Shown here in pieces: positions 7,998 to 16,255 of a stretch of DNA of 64,000 nucleotides. Source of the stretch: Thermomonas sp. GTDB taxonomy: Bacteria; Pseudomonadota; Gammaproteobacteria; Xanthomonadales; Xanthomonadaceae. The stretch covers positions 1 through 64,000 of the forward strand of contig NZ_JAMQHN010000029.1 of assembly GCF_025993755.1 (NCBI RefSeq), in the 5' to 3' direction. The notes below the pieces were generated by a model, which worked only from the letters and a program-made list of their open reading frames with translations, did not search any database and had not been told where the DNA came from. The translations under genes and the position numbers were made by a program. Numbering within the stretch: position 1 is the stretch's first letter; every line of letters begins with the position of its first letter.

Positions 7998-8167
7998 GTC
8001 GTCCTTCCACCAGCGTTGGAACGCGAAGCCGCACCGTGCGGCCTGCTGCGCCTTGTCCTGATTCTGGCACAGCCGCGCCCGCGCCGGCGGAAGCCCGGGT
8101 GAACGCCGTCGATCTCAGCCCGTCCGGGGCCGGGATCACGGCGGTTGCCGATACGATCCGTGTTGCC

Positions 8168-9082
8168 CTAGATCACCGCAGGATTACGGTGGGGCCTTGC
8201 CGCACGGGCCAGGGTCTCGTTCACGACGAACTCGACCACCGCGCCGGCGACATCGATCCCGGTCGAGGTCTCGATGCCTTCCAACCCTGGCGAGGCATTG
8301 ACCTCCAGCACCAACGGTCCGCGTGCGCTGCGGATCATGTCCACGCCGGCCACGCCCAGTTCGAGGATTTGCGCCGCCTTCACCGCCGTGGCGACCTCGG
8401 CCCTGGTCGGTCGCACCGCCTTGGCGCTACCGCCGCGATGCAGGTTGGATCGGAAATCGCCGCTCGGGGCCTGCCGTCGCATCGCCGCCACCACCCGCCC
8501 GCCGACCACGAAACAACGCAGATCGGCGCCGCGGGCCTCGGCAATGAACTCCTGCACGAGGAAATTCGCGTACAGCCCGCGCAGGGTCTCGATCGCCGCA
8601 CGCGAAGCCGAAGGTTTCTCGGTCGCCATCACCCCCGCGCCCTGGGTGCCCTCGTTGAGCTTGATGACGTGCGGCGGCGGGCCGAGCATCGCCAGCAGGT
8701 CATTGGTGTCGTCCGGATTGTCGCCGAAGACGGTGGTCGGCAGGCCGATGCCTTCGGCCGCAAGCACCTGATGGCAGCGCAGCTTGTCGCGCGCCCGCGC
8801 GATCGCGGTGGCGCCGCTGGGGCTGTAGCTGCCCATCAGTTCGAACTGTCGCACCACCGCGCAGCCGTAGCGGGTGATCGACGCGCCGATGCGCGGGACG
8901 ACCGCCGCATAGCCGGCCGCCGACTTGCCCTTGTAGCGCATCGTGAAGCCGTCACTGCCGATCCGCATGTAGCAGCGCAGCGGGTCGAGCACGCGGGCGC
9001 TGTGGCCGCGCTCGCGCGCCGCTTCGACCAGCCGACGGGTGGAATAGAGCTTGGCGTTGCGGGAGAGGATGGCGAGCTTCAT
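8168..9082 (-). CDS. rimK: RimK-type ATP-grasp ligase
   Basis: A 304-residue ATP-grasp enzyme matching RimK, which adds glutamate residues to the C-terminus of ribosomal protein S6 (in E. coli it also makes poly-glutamate). Signs are the N-terminal [22 protein letters not shown], the nucleotide-binding [35 protein letters not shown], and the metal-binding segment [15 protein letters not shown]. Length is normal (E. coli 300). The gene stands alone: 170 bases to the response regulator downstream hold no gene that I can see, and a tRNA gene lies upstream on the same strand, separated by a terminator. Confidence 0.95.
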   Translation of the reverse strand: MKLAILSRNAKLYSTRRLVEAARERGHSARVLDPLRCYMRIGSDGFTMRYKGKSAAGYAAVVPRIGASITRYGCAVVRQFELMGSYSPSGATAIARARDKLRCHQVLAAEGIGLPTTVFGDNPDDTNDLLAMLGPPPHVIKLNEGTQGAGVMATEKPSASRAAIETLRGLYANFLVQEFIAEARGADLRCFVVGGRVVAAMRRQAPSGDFRSNLHRGGSAKAVRPTRAEVATAVKAAQILELGVAGVDMIRSARGPLVLEVNASPGLEGIETSTGIDVAGAVVEFVVNETLARAARPHRNPAVI

Positions 9083-9130
9083 GGCAACCTCGACGGCGTG
9101 TTCAATTCACTCCAACGCAAAACGCGAACG

Positions 9131-9160
9131 AAAAAGGCGGCATCCGGGAAGGATGCCGCC
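9131..9160 (-). terminator. Rho-independent terminator after tRNA-Gly
   Basis: A perfect 10-bp stem GGCGGCATCC/GGATGCCGCC (9136-9145 with 9151-9160), 5-base loop, followed on the minus strand by five T (9131-9135). It ends the tRNA transcript before rimK. Confidence 0.9.
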
Positions 9161-9176
9161 CGAGTTTCGCAGGAAC

Positions 9177-9250
9177 TGGAGCGGGTGATGGGAATCGAAC
9201 CCACGCTAGCAGCTTGGGAAGCTGCAGTTCTACCATTGAACTACACCCGC
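9177..9250 (-). tRNA. tRNA-Gly (anticodon CCC)
   Basis: A complete cloverleaf of 74 nt including an encoded CCA. The acceptor stem pairs GCGGGTG with CACCCGC, with discriminator U. The anticodon stem GCAGC/GCTGC encloses the loop TTCCCAA, giving anticodon CCC (reads GGG). The T arm contains GGTTCGATTCC. A strong terminator lies 17 bases downstream. Confidence 0.97.
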
Positions 9251-9318
9251 GAGGTCGCCAGTGTATGCCGGCACCCCGGCGCGATGCAAAGCGCCTTAGG
9301 GCACGTCCATGTGCCGCG

Positions 9319-9345
9319 GGCAACGCTGACTTTTTCAGCGTTGCC
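9319..9345 (-). terminator. Hairpin directly after the autotransporter stop codon
   Basis: An 11-bp perfect stem GGCAACGCTGA/TCAGCGTTGCC (9319-9329 with 9335-9345) begins one base after the TAA of the esterase gene. No T run follows on the minus strand, so it is either a weak terminator or a 3'-end stabiliser. Confidence 0.5.
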
Positions 9346-11313
9346 TTAGAACGACCCGCTGAGGTTGATGAAGGTGCTGGCGTCGCCGCCGCCGCGCTGG
9401 TTGAAGGTCAGGCTGGTGCCGGTGGTGACATCCAGACCCAGCAGCTTGGTGCGGACGCCGAACATCAGCATGCCGTAGCTCTGGTCGAACTCCAGCCCCG
9501 GAACCGCATACGGCAGCGAGCCGGGCATCGAATTCGCCGAAGCCCAGACCTGCGCCGGCTGATCCTTGAACTCGCGGTTCCAGGTGACGCTGGCGTAAGG
9601 CACCAGATGGTCGTTGATCGCATAGCTGCCCTGCCAGCCGGCGCTGGCGATCGTCGAATGGAAGCGCTGGTCCGGATAGGTCAGCGCCGTCGACTGGGTG
9701 CTGTTTTCGGCATAGCCATCGACCTTGATGTTCTGCCACAGCACGTTCAGGACCGGGCCGTGCTGCCACGGGCCGTGGCGGAAATTCCAGCCGATGCCAC
9801 CGCCGACACTCAGGTTGTCGCCGTTGGGCGAGCCGTCGTAGCTGCGCACCGCGTTGCCGAGCTTGACGTCGCGGCGCACGCGGTAATCCAGCCACGTGTA
9901 GCTGAGCTGCGCGTTGGCCCACAAACCGCTGTCGCCGCCCCAGCCGACGAAGCCGCCGAGGCTGGCATCCTTCTGGTGGAAGCGGCCACGACGGAAGCCG
10001 AAGTCGATGTTCTGCTGGCCGTAGCCGCCGAACAGGCCGTAGGACAGCAGGCCGCTGCGCCAGCCGATCCCGACCGAACCGGTGAGCCCGTTTCCGTCGA
10101 AGCCGATCGAATCCTCGAAGCGCTGCTGGTCGCCGCGCAGGTTCGCCCACCAGCTCATGCCGTCCTGCTGCTTGCCGTTGAAGCCGGTGATCACGCTGCC
10201 GACCTCGCGGGCGCGGGCATAGCCCACCGTGGCCGCCGAATGCGGCAGCACCGCGATCTGGCGCGGGCCGTCGACCATCGAAACCGCCAGATCCGCCAGC
10301 GTCCTGTGGGCGATCTGGGTCGGATGCACGCCGTCGGCGAACAGGTAGGTGTCGGCGCTGCCCGGAATCATGGACGCCGGGCTGCAGAACAGCGAGGAAT
10401 CGCCGGCCGGCGGCGGCTGGGTCAGGCAGGCCTTGCCAGTGACGTTGGTCAGGCCGAATTCGGCGGGATTGGCCACCACTTCCTGCAGGAAGTGGTAGGT
10501 ATCGACCGGGATGATGTGCAGCCCGGCACCGGCAAGGCCGCCGAACAGCGCGTTGTTGTAGCCGGTGGACAGGCCATGCGCCAGCGCAACGCCGGGAGCA
10601 CCGCCGGCCGCCGCAGACGGCGTCAGGCCCATGTCGGGAAGGGTCGGCACCATCACGTACTGGGCGCCGGCGGTCTTGAGCGCGCCGACCAGCCCGATCT
10701 GCGCGGTCACGGCCGGCATGATGATGGCGCCTGCAGCCGCCTGGCCGGCCGCATCGGCCTGCGCCGCGGTGCCGCCGCCGCCCAAGGTGGTGGCATAGGC
10801 CACCTGGTAGGCGCCGATCGCGGCGAAGACGTCATTGGCGCCGCCCCAGACGGTGTACAGGGCATTCGGATCCACCGTGTGCCCGGTGGCAAGGTAGGCC
10901 GCATACTGGCTCTGCAGGGAGGGAATGTAGCCTAGGGTGCCGACCACGTCGGTGGACACCCGCGCGCCGCCCGCTGCCCAGTTGTTGCCATTATCCAGTG
11001 CCGTGTAGGGCCCCGGCGGCGGCGCCCCGGTGCCGTGCCACGCGGTGCTGGCGTTGCTGTGGAAGTAGTCGGCCATGTACTGCGACCAGACGTAGCCCGG
11101 GTTGTTGGTGAACTGGCCGATGACCGCGCCGTTCGGCCCCAGCATCTGGACCAGTAGGGGGCGGAAGTAACCGGCGTCGGTCAGGCTGTCGCCGAAGAAC
11201 ACGGTCTGGCTGAAGGGCGATGGCGGCGTGGATTCCTCGCTCTGGGCAAACGCGGGCGACGCGACAAGCGCAAGCGCGACGCACAGCAGGGTCCTGCGGA
11301 AAGCGGTTTTCAT
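9346..11313 (-). CDS. GDSL-esterase autotransporter (EstA-like)
   Basis: A 655-residue type Va autotransporter. A signal peptide (MKTAFRRTLLCVALALVASPAFA) is followed by a passenger lipase/esterase of the GDSL family: FFGDSLTDAG with nucleophile Ser43, the GGAND block-III-like motif, and FADGVHPTQIAHR with the catalytic Asp and His. From about residue 380 to the end is a beta-barrel with alternating aromatic strands and a terminal Phe (INLSGSF), as needed for Bam assembly. Family members display esterase on the outer surface and affect lipids, rhamnolipid or motility in Pseudomonas. The start at 11313 follows GAGGA at 6 bases; an ATG five codons upstream is less well placed. A palindrome-bearing promoter lies upstream. 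Confidence 0.93.
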   Translation of the reverse strand: MKTAFRRTLLCVALALVASPAFAQSEESTPPSPFSQTVFFGDSLTDAGYFRPLLVQMLGPNGAVIGQFTNNPGYVWSQYMADYFHSNASTAWHGTGAPPPGPYTALDNGNNWAAGGARVSTDVVGTLGYIPSLQSQYAAYLATGHTVDPNALYTVWGGANDVFAAIGAYQVAYATTLGGGGTAAQADAAGQAAAGAIIMPAVTAQIGLVGALKTAGAQYVMVPTLPDMGLTPSAAAGGAPGVALAHGLSTGYNNALFGGLAGAGLHIIPVDTYHFLQEVVANPAEFGLTNVTGKACLTQPPPAGDSSLFCSPASMIPGSADTYLFADGVHPTQIAHRTLADLAVSMVDGPRQIAVLPHSAATVGYARAREVGSVITGFNGKQQDGMSWWANLRGDQQRFEDSIGFDGNGLTGSVGIGWRSGLLSYGLFGGYGQQNIDFGFRRGRFHQKDASLGGFVGWGGDSGLWANAQLSYTWLDYRVRRDVKLGNAVRSYDGSPNGDNLSVGGGIGWNFRHGPWQHGPVLNVLWQNIKVDGYAENSTQSTALTYPDQRFHSTIASAGWQGSYAINDHLVPYASVTWNREFKDQPAQVWASANSMPGSLPYAVPGLEFDQSYGMLMFGVRTKLLGLDVTTGTSLTFNQRGGGDASTFINLSGSF

Positions 11314-11400
11314 GGGTATCCTCGACATGGCGGGTGGAATGCTCGGTAATGCACGCCCCGGTGGCCGGTTCCTGCCGGCGCATGAGGCATACGCAAGCGC

Positions 11401-11430
11401 ATGGTACGCGATGATTTCACGAAATCACAA
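11401..11430 (-). promoter_or_regulatory. Putative promoter with palindrome upstream of the esterase gene
   Basis: On the minus strand TTGTGA (11425-11430) and TACCAT (11401-11406) are 18 bases apart. The spacer holds a perfect 16-bp palindrome TGATTTC-AC-GAAATCA (11412-11427) in a conspicuously AT-rich patch. It sits 88 bases upstream of the esterase ATG and before the divergent trmB. Confidence 0.45.
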
Positions 11431-11538
11431 CATTTATTGTTCGCCTCCACTCGGATCGAACGGTTCCAGACCGAACCGGCCGTCTCCCGGTCGCGCTGCG
11501 GGGCAGGTGCGCCTGGAATTTTTCGTGGAACCCTTCCG

Positions 11539-12291
11539 TTGACCTCCCGCATCGCCCCCCCCTTCAATCGTGGCGTCACTGCCACGCCGATCGACACCCA
11601 TGAAGCACGCCGAATCCGCAGCTTCGTGCTGCGCCAGGGACGCTTCAGCCCGGCCCAGCAGCGGGCGTTCGACCAGCTCTGGCCGCGCTTCGGCCTCGAC
11701 TACGCCGGAACGCCCCGCGATTTCGATGCCGCATTCGGCCGTCGTGCGCCGCGAATCCTCGAAATCGGTTTCGGCAACGGCGAGGCGCTGCTGCATTCCG
11801 CCTTGCGCGACTCCGGACGCGACCATGTCGGGATTGAAGTCCACGCCCCCGGCGTCGGCCGCCTGCTCAACGCGCTGGCGGCCGCCGATGTACGCAATGC
11901 GCGCATCTATCGGCACGACGCGGTCGAGGTGCTGGAAAACGAGATCGCCGACGCTGCTTTCGACGAAATCCGCATCTATTTCCCCGACCCCTGGCACAAG
12001 AAGCGCCACCACAAGCGGCGTCTGGTCAATCCCGGTTTTGCCGCACTGCTGCTGCGCAAGCTGGCGATGGGTGGCCGTTTGCACCTTGCCACCGACTGGC
12101 GGGACTACGCCGAACAGATGTGGGATGTGCTCGATGCCACGCCGGGCCTGACCAACGTCGCAGGCGCGCGCGGCCACGTCGCCCGCCCCGACTGGCGCCC
12201 GCAGACCCATTTCGAAACCCGCGGCCGGAAGCTGGGGCACGGCGTGTGGGACTTGCTGTACGAAAGATCCGAACCGCAGGTGCGGGATTAA
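11539..12291 (+). CDS. trmB: tRNA (guanine-N7-)-methyltransferase
   Basis: A 250-residue SAM-dependent enzyme that forms m7G46 in the variable loop of tRNAs. The SAM motif [23 protein letters not shown] and the signature [20 protein letters not shown] are clear, and the C-terminal [23 protein letters not shown] matches the family. The frame is open from an ATG at 11401, but that would put 46 residues of non-family sequence in the divergent promoter region. I prefer the TTG at 11539, which gives MTSRIAPP and then the usual [12 protein letters not shown]. The start is therefore uncertain, the identity is not. Confidence 0.93.
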   Translation: MTSRIAPPFNRGVTATPIDTHEARRIRSFVLRQGRFSPAQQRAFDQLWPRFGLDYAGTPRDFDAAFGRRAPRILEIGFGNGEALLHSALRDSGRDHVGIEVHAPGVGRLLNALAAADVRNARIYRHDAVEVLENEIADAAFDEIRIYFPDPWHKKRHHKRRLVNPGFAALLLRKLAMGGRLHLATDWRDYAEQMWDVLDATPGLTNVAGARGHVARPDWRPQTHFETRGRKLGHGVWDLLYERSEPQVRD

Positions 12292-12302
12292 CCATTCGTT
12301 AA

Positions 12303-12335
12303 AAAGCGCTACTCTCGCCAAGGCGCCAGCGCTTT
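12303..12335 (+). terminator. Weak hairpin after trmB
   Basis: AAAGCGCT (12303-12310) pairs with AGCGCTTT (12328-12335), with a GC-rich 17-base loop containing GGCGCC. Only three T follow within the stem end, so termination may be partial. Confidence 0.35.
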
Positions 12336-12341
12336 GAAGTC

Positions 12342-12379
12342 CCTCTGGCCCCGCCCCCGACCTCTGGCCCCGCCCCCGA
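12342..12379 (+). repeat. Two perfect 19-bp tandem repeats before the SLC13 start
   Basis: CCTCTGGCCCCGCCCCCGA occurs twice head to tail and ends 3 bases before the permease ATG at 12383. The leader is pyrimidine-rich and has no Shine-Dalgarno, so copy number or RNA structure here could influence translation. Confidence 0.9.
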
Positions 12380-12382
12380 CCC

Positions 12383-14221
12383 ATGGAACCCACACTCGCC
12401 CTCACCAACGACATGCTGCTGGTGCTTGGCCTGGTGGCATTCACCATGGTCATGTTCCTGTTCGAGCGGATCCGCGGGGACGTGGTGTCGCTGGTGGTGC
12501 TGGTGGCGCTGGGACTGACCGGGCTGGTGGCACCTGAGGATCTGTTCGGCGGTTTCTCCTCGGGCGCGGTGATGAACGTGATCGCCTCGATGATCCTCGG
12601 CGCGGGGCTGGACCGCACCGGCGCACTCAATCGCCTCGCCGGCTGGTTGCTGCAACACGCCAAGGGCGTGGAAAGCCGGCTCGTGCTGCTGGCTTCGGCG
12701 GTGGCCGGGCTGAACTCCTCGATCATCCAGAACACCGCGACCACCGCGCTGTACCTTCCGGTTGCCTCGCGCCTGACCGCGCGCACCGGCCTGAGCCTGT
12801 CGCGGGTGCTGGTTCCGATGTCCGCCGCCATCATCATGGGCGGCAGTCTGACCATGGTCGGCAACTCGCCGCTGATCCTGCTCAACGACCTGCTGGTGTC
12901 GGCCAACGCCAACATGCCGTCCGGCGCGGCCACCCTGGAGCCGCTGAAGATGTTCGCGCCGCTGCCGATAGGTCTGGCGCTGGTCGCGGCCTCGCTGGCC
13001 TACTTCCATTTCTTCGGCGACCGCGTGTTGCCCGAAGCGCGCGACGATGCCGTCACGCCGGCGCGAACCCAGAGCTATTTCGCCCGCGCCTACGGGCTGG
13101 AAGGCGACATCCACGAACTGACGGTGACGGCGGACAGCCCGCTGGTGGGCATGAGCGTGGGCGACGCCGAATCCCAGGTCGGCGCCCCGCTGCTGCTGGC
13201 GCTGCAGACCGGCACCGAATCGCGGCTGGCGCCGCCCGCCGACGCCCGCATCTGGGTGGGAAGCGTGCTTGGCGTCATGGGCAACCGCGAAGCCATCGCC
13301 GACTTCGCGCAAAAGAACTTCCTCCGCCTGTCCTCGCGGATCAGGGTGTTCGGCGATTTGTTCAACCCCAGCCGCGCCGGCATCTCCGAAGCGGTGGTGC
13401 CGCCCACCTCGAAGTTCATCGGCAAGCCGCAGGCGCAGCTGCGCCTGCGCAAGCAGTTCGGGCTGAGCCTGCTGGCGATCAACCGCGACAAGCAGGTGCT
13501 GCGCGAGGACGTGCGCAACATCCCCATCCGCGCCGGCGACATGCTGGTGCTGCACAGCATCTGGACCGATCTCGCCGAGGCCGCCAAGAGCCGGGATTTC
13601 GTGGTCGTCACCGACTACCCGAAGGGCGAGCAGCGCCCGCACAAGTTCAAGATCGCGATGGCCATCTTCGCGGTCAGCATGCTGATGGCGCTGCTGTCCA
13701 GCGTCCCGACCTCGATCGCGCTGATGACCGGCGTCGCCGGGATGCTGGTGACCGGCGTGCTGAAGATGGACGAGGCCTACGCGGCGATCAGCTGGAAAAC
13801 GGTGTTCCTGATGGCCTGCCTGATTCCCCTGGGCTGGGCGATGGATTCCAGCGGCGCCGCCGCCTGGGTGGCGGGCCACACCATCGACCGCATGCCCGAG
13901 GGCGTGCCGCTATGGCTGATCGAACTGGCGCTGGCGTTGTTCACCACCCTGTTCGGCCTGGTCATCAGCCACGTCGGCGCCACCATCGTGCTGGTGCCGC
14001 TGGCGATCAACCTCGCGCTGGCGGTGGGCGGCAACCCCACCGCATTCGCCCTGATCGTGGCGCTGTCGGCGTCCAACAACTTCATGACCGCCTCCAATCC
14101 ATCGGTGGCGATGATCGCCGGTCCCGCCGGCTGCACCTCGGCCGACATGTGGCGCTCCGGCGGCCCGCTGACCCTGATCTACACCACGATCATCGTGGTG
14201 ATGATCAACATCATGTTCTGA
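12383..14221 (+). CDS. SLC13 (DASS) family permease with two RCK_C domains
   Basis: A 612-residue inner-membrane transporter of the divalent anion/Na+ symporter family. The N-terminal membrane half (about 1-215) includes LNSSIIQNTATTALYLPV and MGGSLTMVGNSPLILLNDLL, the substrate and sodium hairpin region. Two TrkA-C/RCK_C domains (about 230-310 and 330-405) form the large central cytoplasmic part, and the C-terminal half repeats the pattern with VSALSASNNF-type sequence near MTASNPSVAMIAG. This layout is common in bacterial sulfate or carboxylate carriers; the substrate cannot be read from sequence. No Shine-Dalgarno precedes the ATG, which follows a C-rich tandem repeat. Confidence 0.9.
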   Translation: MEPTLALTNDMLLVLGLVAFTMVMFLFERIRGDVVSLVVLVALGLTGLVAPEDLFGGFSSGAVMNVIASMILGAGLDRTGALNRLAGWLLQHAKGVESRLVLLASAVAGLNSSIIQNTATTALYLPVASRLTARTGLSLSRVLVPMSAAIIMGGSLTMVGNSPLILLNDLLVSANANMPSGAATLEPLKMFAPLPIGLALVAASLAYFHFFGDRVLPEARDDAVTPARTQSYFARAYGLEGDIHELTVTADSPLVGMSVGDAESQVGAPLLLALQTGTESRLAPPADARIWVGSVLGVMGNREAIADFAQKNFLRLSSRIRVFGDLFNPSRAGISEAVVPPTSKFIGKPQAQLRLRKQFGLSLLAINRDKQVLREDVRNIPIRAGDMLVLHSIWTDLAEAAKSRDFVVVTDYPKGEQRPHKFKIAMAIFAVSMLMALLSSVPTSIALMTGVAGMLVTGVLKMDEAYAAISWKTVFLMACLIPLGWAMDSSGAAAWVAGHTIDRMPEGVPLWLIELALALFTTLFGLVISHVGATIVLVPLAINLALAVGGNPTAFALIVALSASNNFMTASNPSVAMIAGPAGCTSADMWRSGGPLTLIYTTIIVVMINIMF

Positions 14222-14240
14222 AGCGATCCGGCCGTTCCGC

Positions 14241-14630
14241 TCAGCCGGAGTCCGCCCGGCTCGCGTCGTCGCCCAGCCGCACCTGGCCGTCGGCCACGTG
14301 GACCGACACCGCGCACAGGCACTCGCCGCGACAGGGGCCGGCGACGCAGTTCCCTTCGGGCAGGGCAAACGTGGCGCCGTGGACCGCGCACACCAGTTCG
14401 CCCTTCCTGGTGCGCAGGAATTTGCCGGGCGCGAAATCGAGCCGACGGCCGGCGTGCGGGCAGGTGTTGAGCCAGGCGCGCACGCCACCTTCGCCATCGC
14501 GATAGAGGATCAACGACTCGAGATCCCCATCGATCACGGCCTCGGCCTCGCCGAGGCTGTCCGGGGGAAGGTCGGCCAGGGGCACCAGCGGCGCGCCCGT
14601 TTTCCCGCCTTCGTTTAACGAACTGCTCAC
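14241..14630 (-). CDS. Rieske [2Fe-2S] ferredoxin-like protein
   Basis: A 129-residue single-domain Rieske protein. The cluster ligands are Cys57-Pro-His59 (NTCPHAGRRLDF) and Cys81-x2-His84 (CAVHGATF). Four further cysteines (95, 100, 104, 106) lie in the strand region, GNCVAGPCRGECLC, which is unusual but known in this subgroup. There is no signal peptide or membrane anchor, so it is soluble and resembles the ferredoxin-type or NirD-type Rieske proteins that serve oxygenases or reductases. I chose the GTG at 14630 because the frame above it runs into the divergent gene's leader. No partner enzyme is encoded nearby. Confidence 0.87.
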   Translation of the reverse strand: MSSSLNEGGKTGAPLVPLADLPPDSLGEAEAVIDGDLESLILYRDGEGGVRAWLNTCPHAGRRLDFAPGKFLRTRKGELVCAVHGATFALPEGNCVAGPCRGECLCAVSVHVADGQVRLGDDASRADSG

Positions 14631-14695
14631 AACTGCCCCGTCGGTTCTTCCGATACTGGGCGGCAGTATCGCACTACGTCCGTGATCCCCCGTCC

Positions 14696-14986
14696 ATGAC
14701 GATCTTTCCCGGCTCCGCGTTCCGCTGGTTCCACTTCGATGCTTTCGCCCCGCCGCGCCGCCCGCGCCATCCACTGCTGCGCGCGCTGCTGGGCTTCGTC
14801 GGCATCGCGCTGCTGCTGGTGCTGCTGGTGTTCGGCGTTTTCATCGGCGCGGCCATGCTGCTGGGCGGGATGCTGTGGCGAGCGTGGACCGGACGCCACG
14901 CAGTCCCGACGCCGACGGCGCGCGAAGACGTCATCGACGGAAGCTTCCGCGTGGTGAATCCACCGCAACTGCCGCTGCCGCGCTGA
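14696..14986 (+). CDS. Small single-span membrane protein
   Basis: A 96-residue protein of unknown function with one strongly hydrophobic segment at about residues 28-60 (LLRALLGFVGIALLLVLLVFG then FIGAAMLLGGMLW), possibly two short spans, and a polar C-terminal tail of about 35 residues. The gene ends 14 bases before the FAH-family hydrolase, suggesting cotranscription. The frame and spacing support a real gene; no domain is recognised. Confidence 0.65.
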   Translation: MTIFPGSAFRWFHFDAFAPPRRPRHPLLRALLGFVGIALLLVLLVFGVFIGAAMLLGGMLWRAWTGRHAVPTPTAREDVIDGSFRVVNPPQLPLPR

Positions 14987-15000
14987 GTGCACCGCGCCGG

Positions 15001-15726
15001 ATGGATCTGATCCCGGCTTCCGCCGTGCCGCGCATTCCGGTGCTGGGTCGCGCCGGCGTGGTGCAGGGCGAATTTCCCGTCCATCGTATCTATTGCGTCG
15101 GCCGCAATTTCGCGGAACACGCGCGCGAAATGGGCGCCGCGGCGCCGGCATCGAAAGCCGAGCGCGGCAGCCCGACCTTTTTCATGAAGCCGGCCGACGC
15201 GATCGTCGTCGACGGAAACGTTCCCTATCCGCCCGCCACATCGCAGCTGCACCACGAAGTCGAGCTTGTGGTGGCGCTGGGGCGCAATGCACCCATCGGC
15301 GGCGTCGCCGTCAGCGACGCCCAAGCGCTGGTGTTCGGCTACGGCGTCGGACTCGACCTGACCCGCCGCGACCTGCAGTCCGCCGCCAAGGCCAAGAGCC
15401 TGCCCTGGGACACCGCCAAGGGCTTCGACCATTCGGCGCCGCTGGGGCCCCTGCTGCCGCGCACCGAAGCCGGCGACCTCGACAGCGCCGCCCTCTGGCT
15501 GGAGGTCAACGGCCAGCGCCGCCAGCAGTCCACGCTCGACCGGATGATCTGGCGCGTGCCGGAGATTCTGCATGAGCTGTCGAAGCTGTACGCGCTGCGC
15601 GCCGGCGACCTGGTGTTCATGGGCACCCCCGCCGGGGTCGGCCCGCTGCTGGTCGGCGATCGCTTCCACGCCCACGTCGATGGGCTGCACGCGCTGGAAG
15701 GATGCGTGGCGCCGGCGCTAGGATGA
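15001..15726 (+). CDS. Fumarylacetoacetate hydrolase-family enzyme
   Basis: A 241-residue FAH-family hydrolase, probably an acylpyruvase, fumarylpyruvate hydrolase or oxaloacetate tautomerase-type enzyme. [27 protein letters not shown] and [11 protein letters not shown] carry the metal ligands (Glu in HHEVE, Asp in [10 protein letters not shown]), with [17 protein letters not shown] and [15 protein letters not shown] typical of the short YcgM-like group. The start at 15001 removes a 42-residue frame extension that overlaps the upstream gene. The physiological substrate is unknown. Confidence 0.9.
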   Translation: MDLIPASAVPRIPVLGRAGVVQGEFPVHRIYCVGRNFAEHAREMGAAAPASKAERGSPTFFMKPADAIVVDGNVPYPPATSQLHHEVELVVALGRNAPIGGVAVSDAQALVFGYGVGLDLTRRDLQSAAKAKSLPWDTAKGFDHSAPLGPLLPRTEAGDLDSAALWLEVNGQRRQQSTLDRMIWRVPEILHELSKLYALRAGDLVFMGTPAGVGPLLVGDRFHAHVDGLHALEGCVAPALG

Positions 15727-15754
15727 CCCCTTCCCTACTTCGACGGAGTCAGCG

Positions 15755-16168
15755 ATGGGCATGATGGCCGAGTTCAAGGAATTCGCGATGCGCGGCAGCG
15801 TGGTCGACCTCGCCGTGGGCGTGGTGATCGGCGCCGCGTTCGGCAAGATCGTCACCGCGCTGGTGGACAAGGTCATCATGCCGCCGATCGGGCTGCTGAT
15901 CGGCGGGGTCGATTTCTCCAAGTTCGCCTACACGCTGAAGGCCGCCAGCGTCGACGCCGCCGGCAAGGAAGTGCCTGCGGTGGTGATGGCCTACGGCGAG
16001 TTCATCAACGCCATCCTGCAATTCGTGATCGTGGCCTTCGCCATCTTCCTCGTGGTCAAGGCCATCAACCGGATGCACAAGCAGCCGGAGGCCGCGCCTG
16101 CCGCGCCGCCGCCGACGCCGGAAGACGTGCAGCTGCTGCGCGAGATCCGCGACCTGCTGAAGAAGTAG
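15755..16168 (+). CDS. mscL: Large-conductance mechanosensitive channel
   Basis: A 137-residue inner-membrane channel that opens under hypo-osmotic shock. The N-terminal amphipathic helix and TM1 ([20 protein letters not shown] then IGAAFGKIV) are nearly canonical, TM2 is at about 85-108 ([21 protein letters not shown]), and the C-terminal cytoplasmic helix is [16 protein letters not shown] after an Ala/Pro linker. Length matches the family. A GGAG site precedes the ATG, and the gene follows the FAH gene by 28 bases. Confidence 0.97.
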   Translation: MGMMAEFKEFAMRGSVVDLAVGVVIGAAFGKIVTALVDKVIMPPIGLLIGGVDFSKFAYTLKAASVDAAGKEVPAVVMAYGEFINAILQFVIVAFAIFLVVKAINRMHKQPEAAPAAPPPTPEDVQLLREIRDLLKK

Positions 16169-16255
16169 ATCGCGCCGCGGCCCACACTTCCTGCACAGGC
16201 GCGCGACGGCATCGGCTGCGTAAGCTGTCCAATCCACCGTCGAGGAGCCCTGCCG

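Noticed and set aside
7998..8167. Possible small gene between the response regulator and rimK
   Set aside because: Frames here are mirror extensions of neighbouring genes without a ribosome site or recognisable product; I see nothing else in the gap.
9319..9345. Terminator or attachment site at the tRNA-Gly locus
   Set aside because: The hairpin belongs to the esterase 3' end; there is no integrase gene or tRNA 3' duplicate, so no sign of an integrated element.
9214..10935. 573-codon plus-strand frame over the autotransporter
   Set aside because: Begins inside the tRNA gene on the opposite strand and mirrors the esterase gene; not coding.
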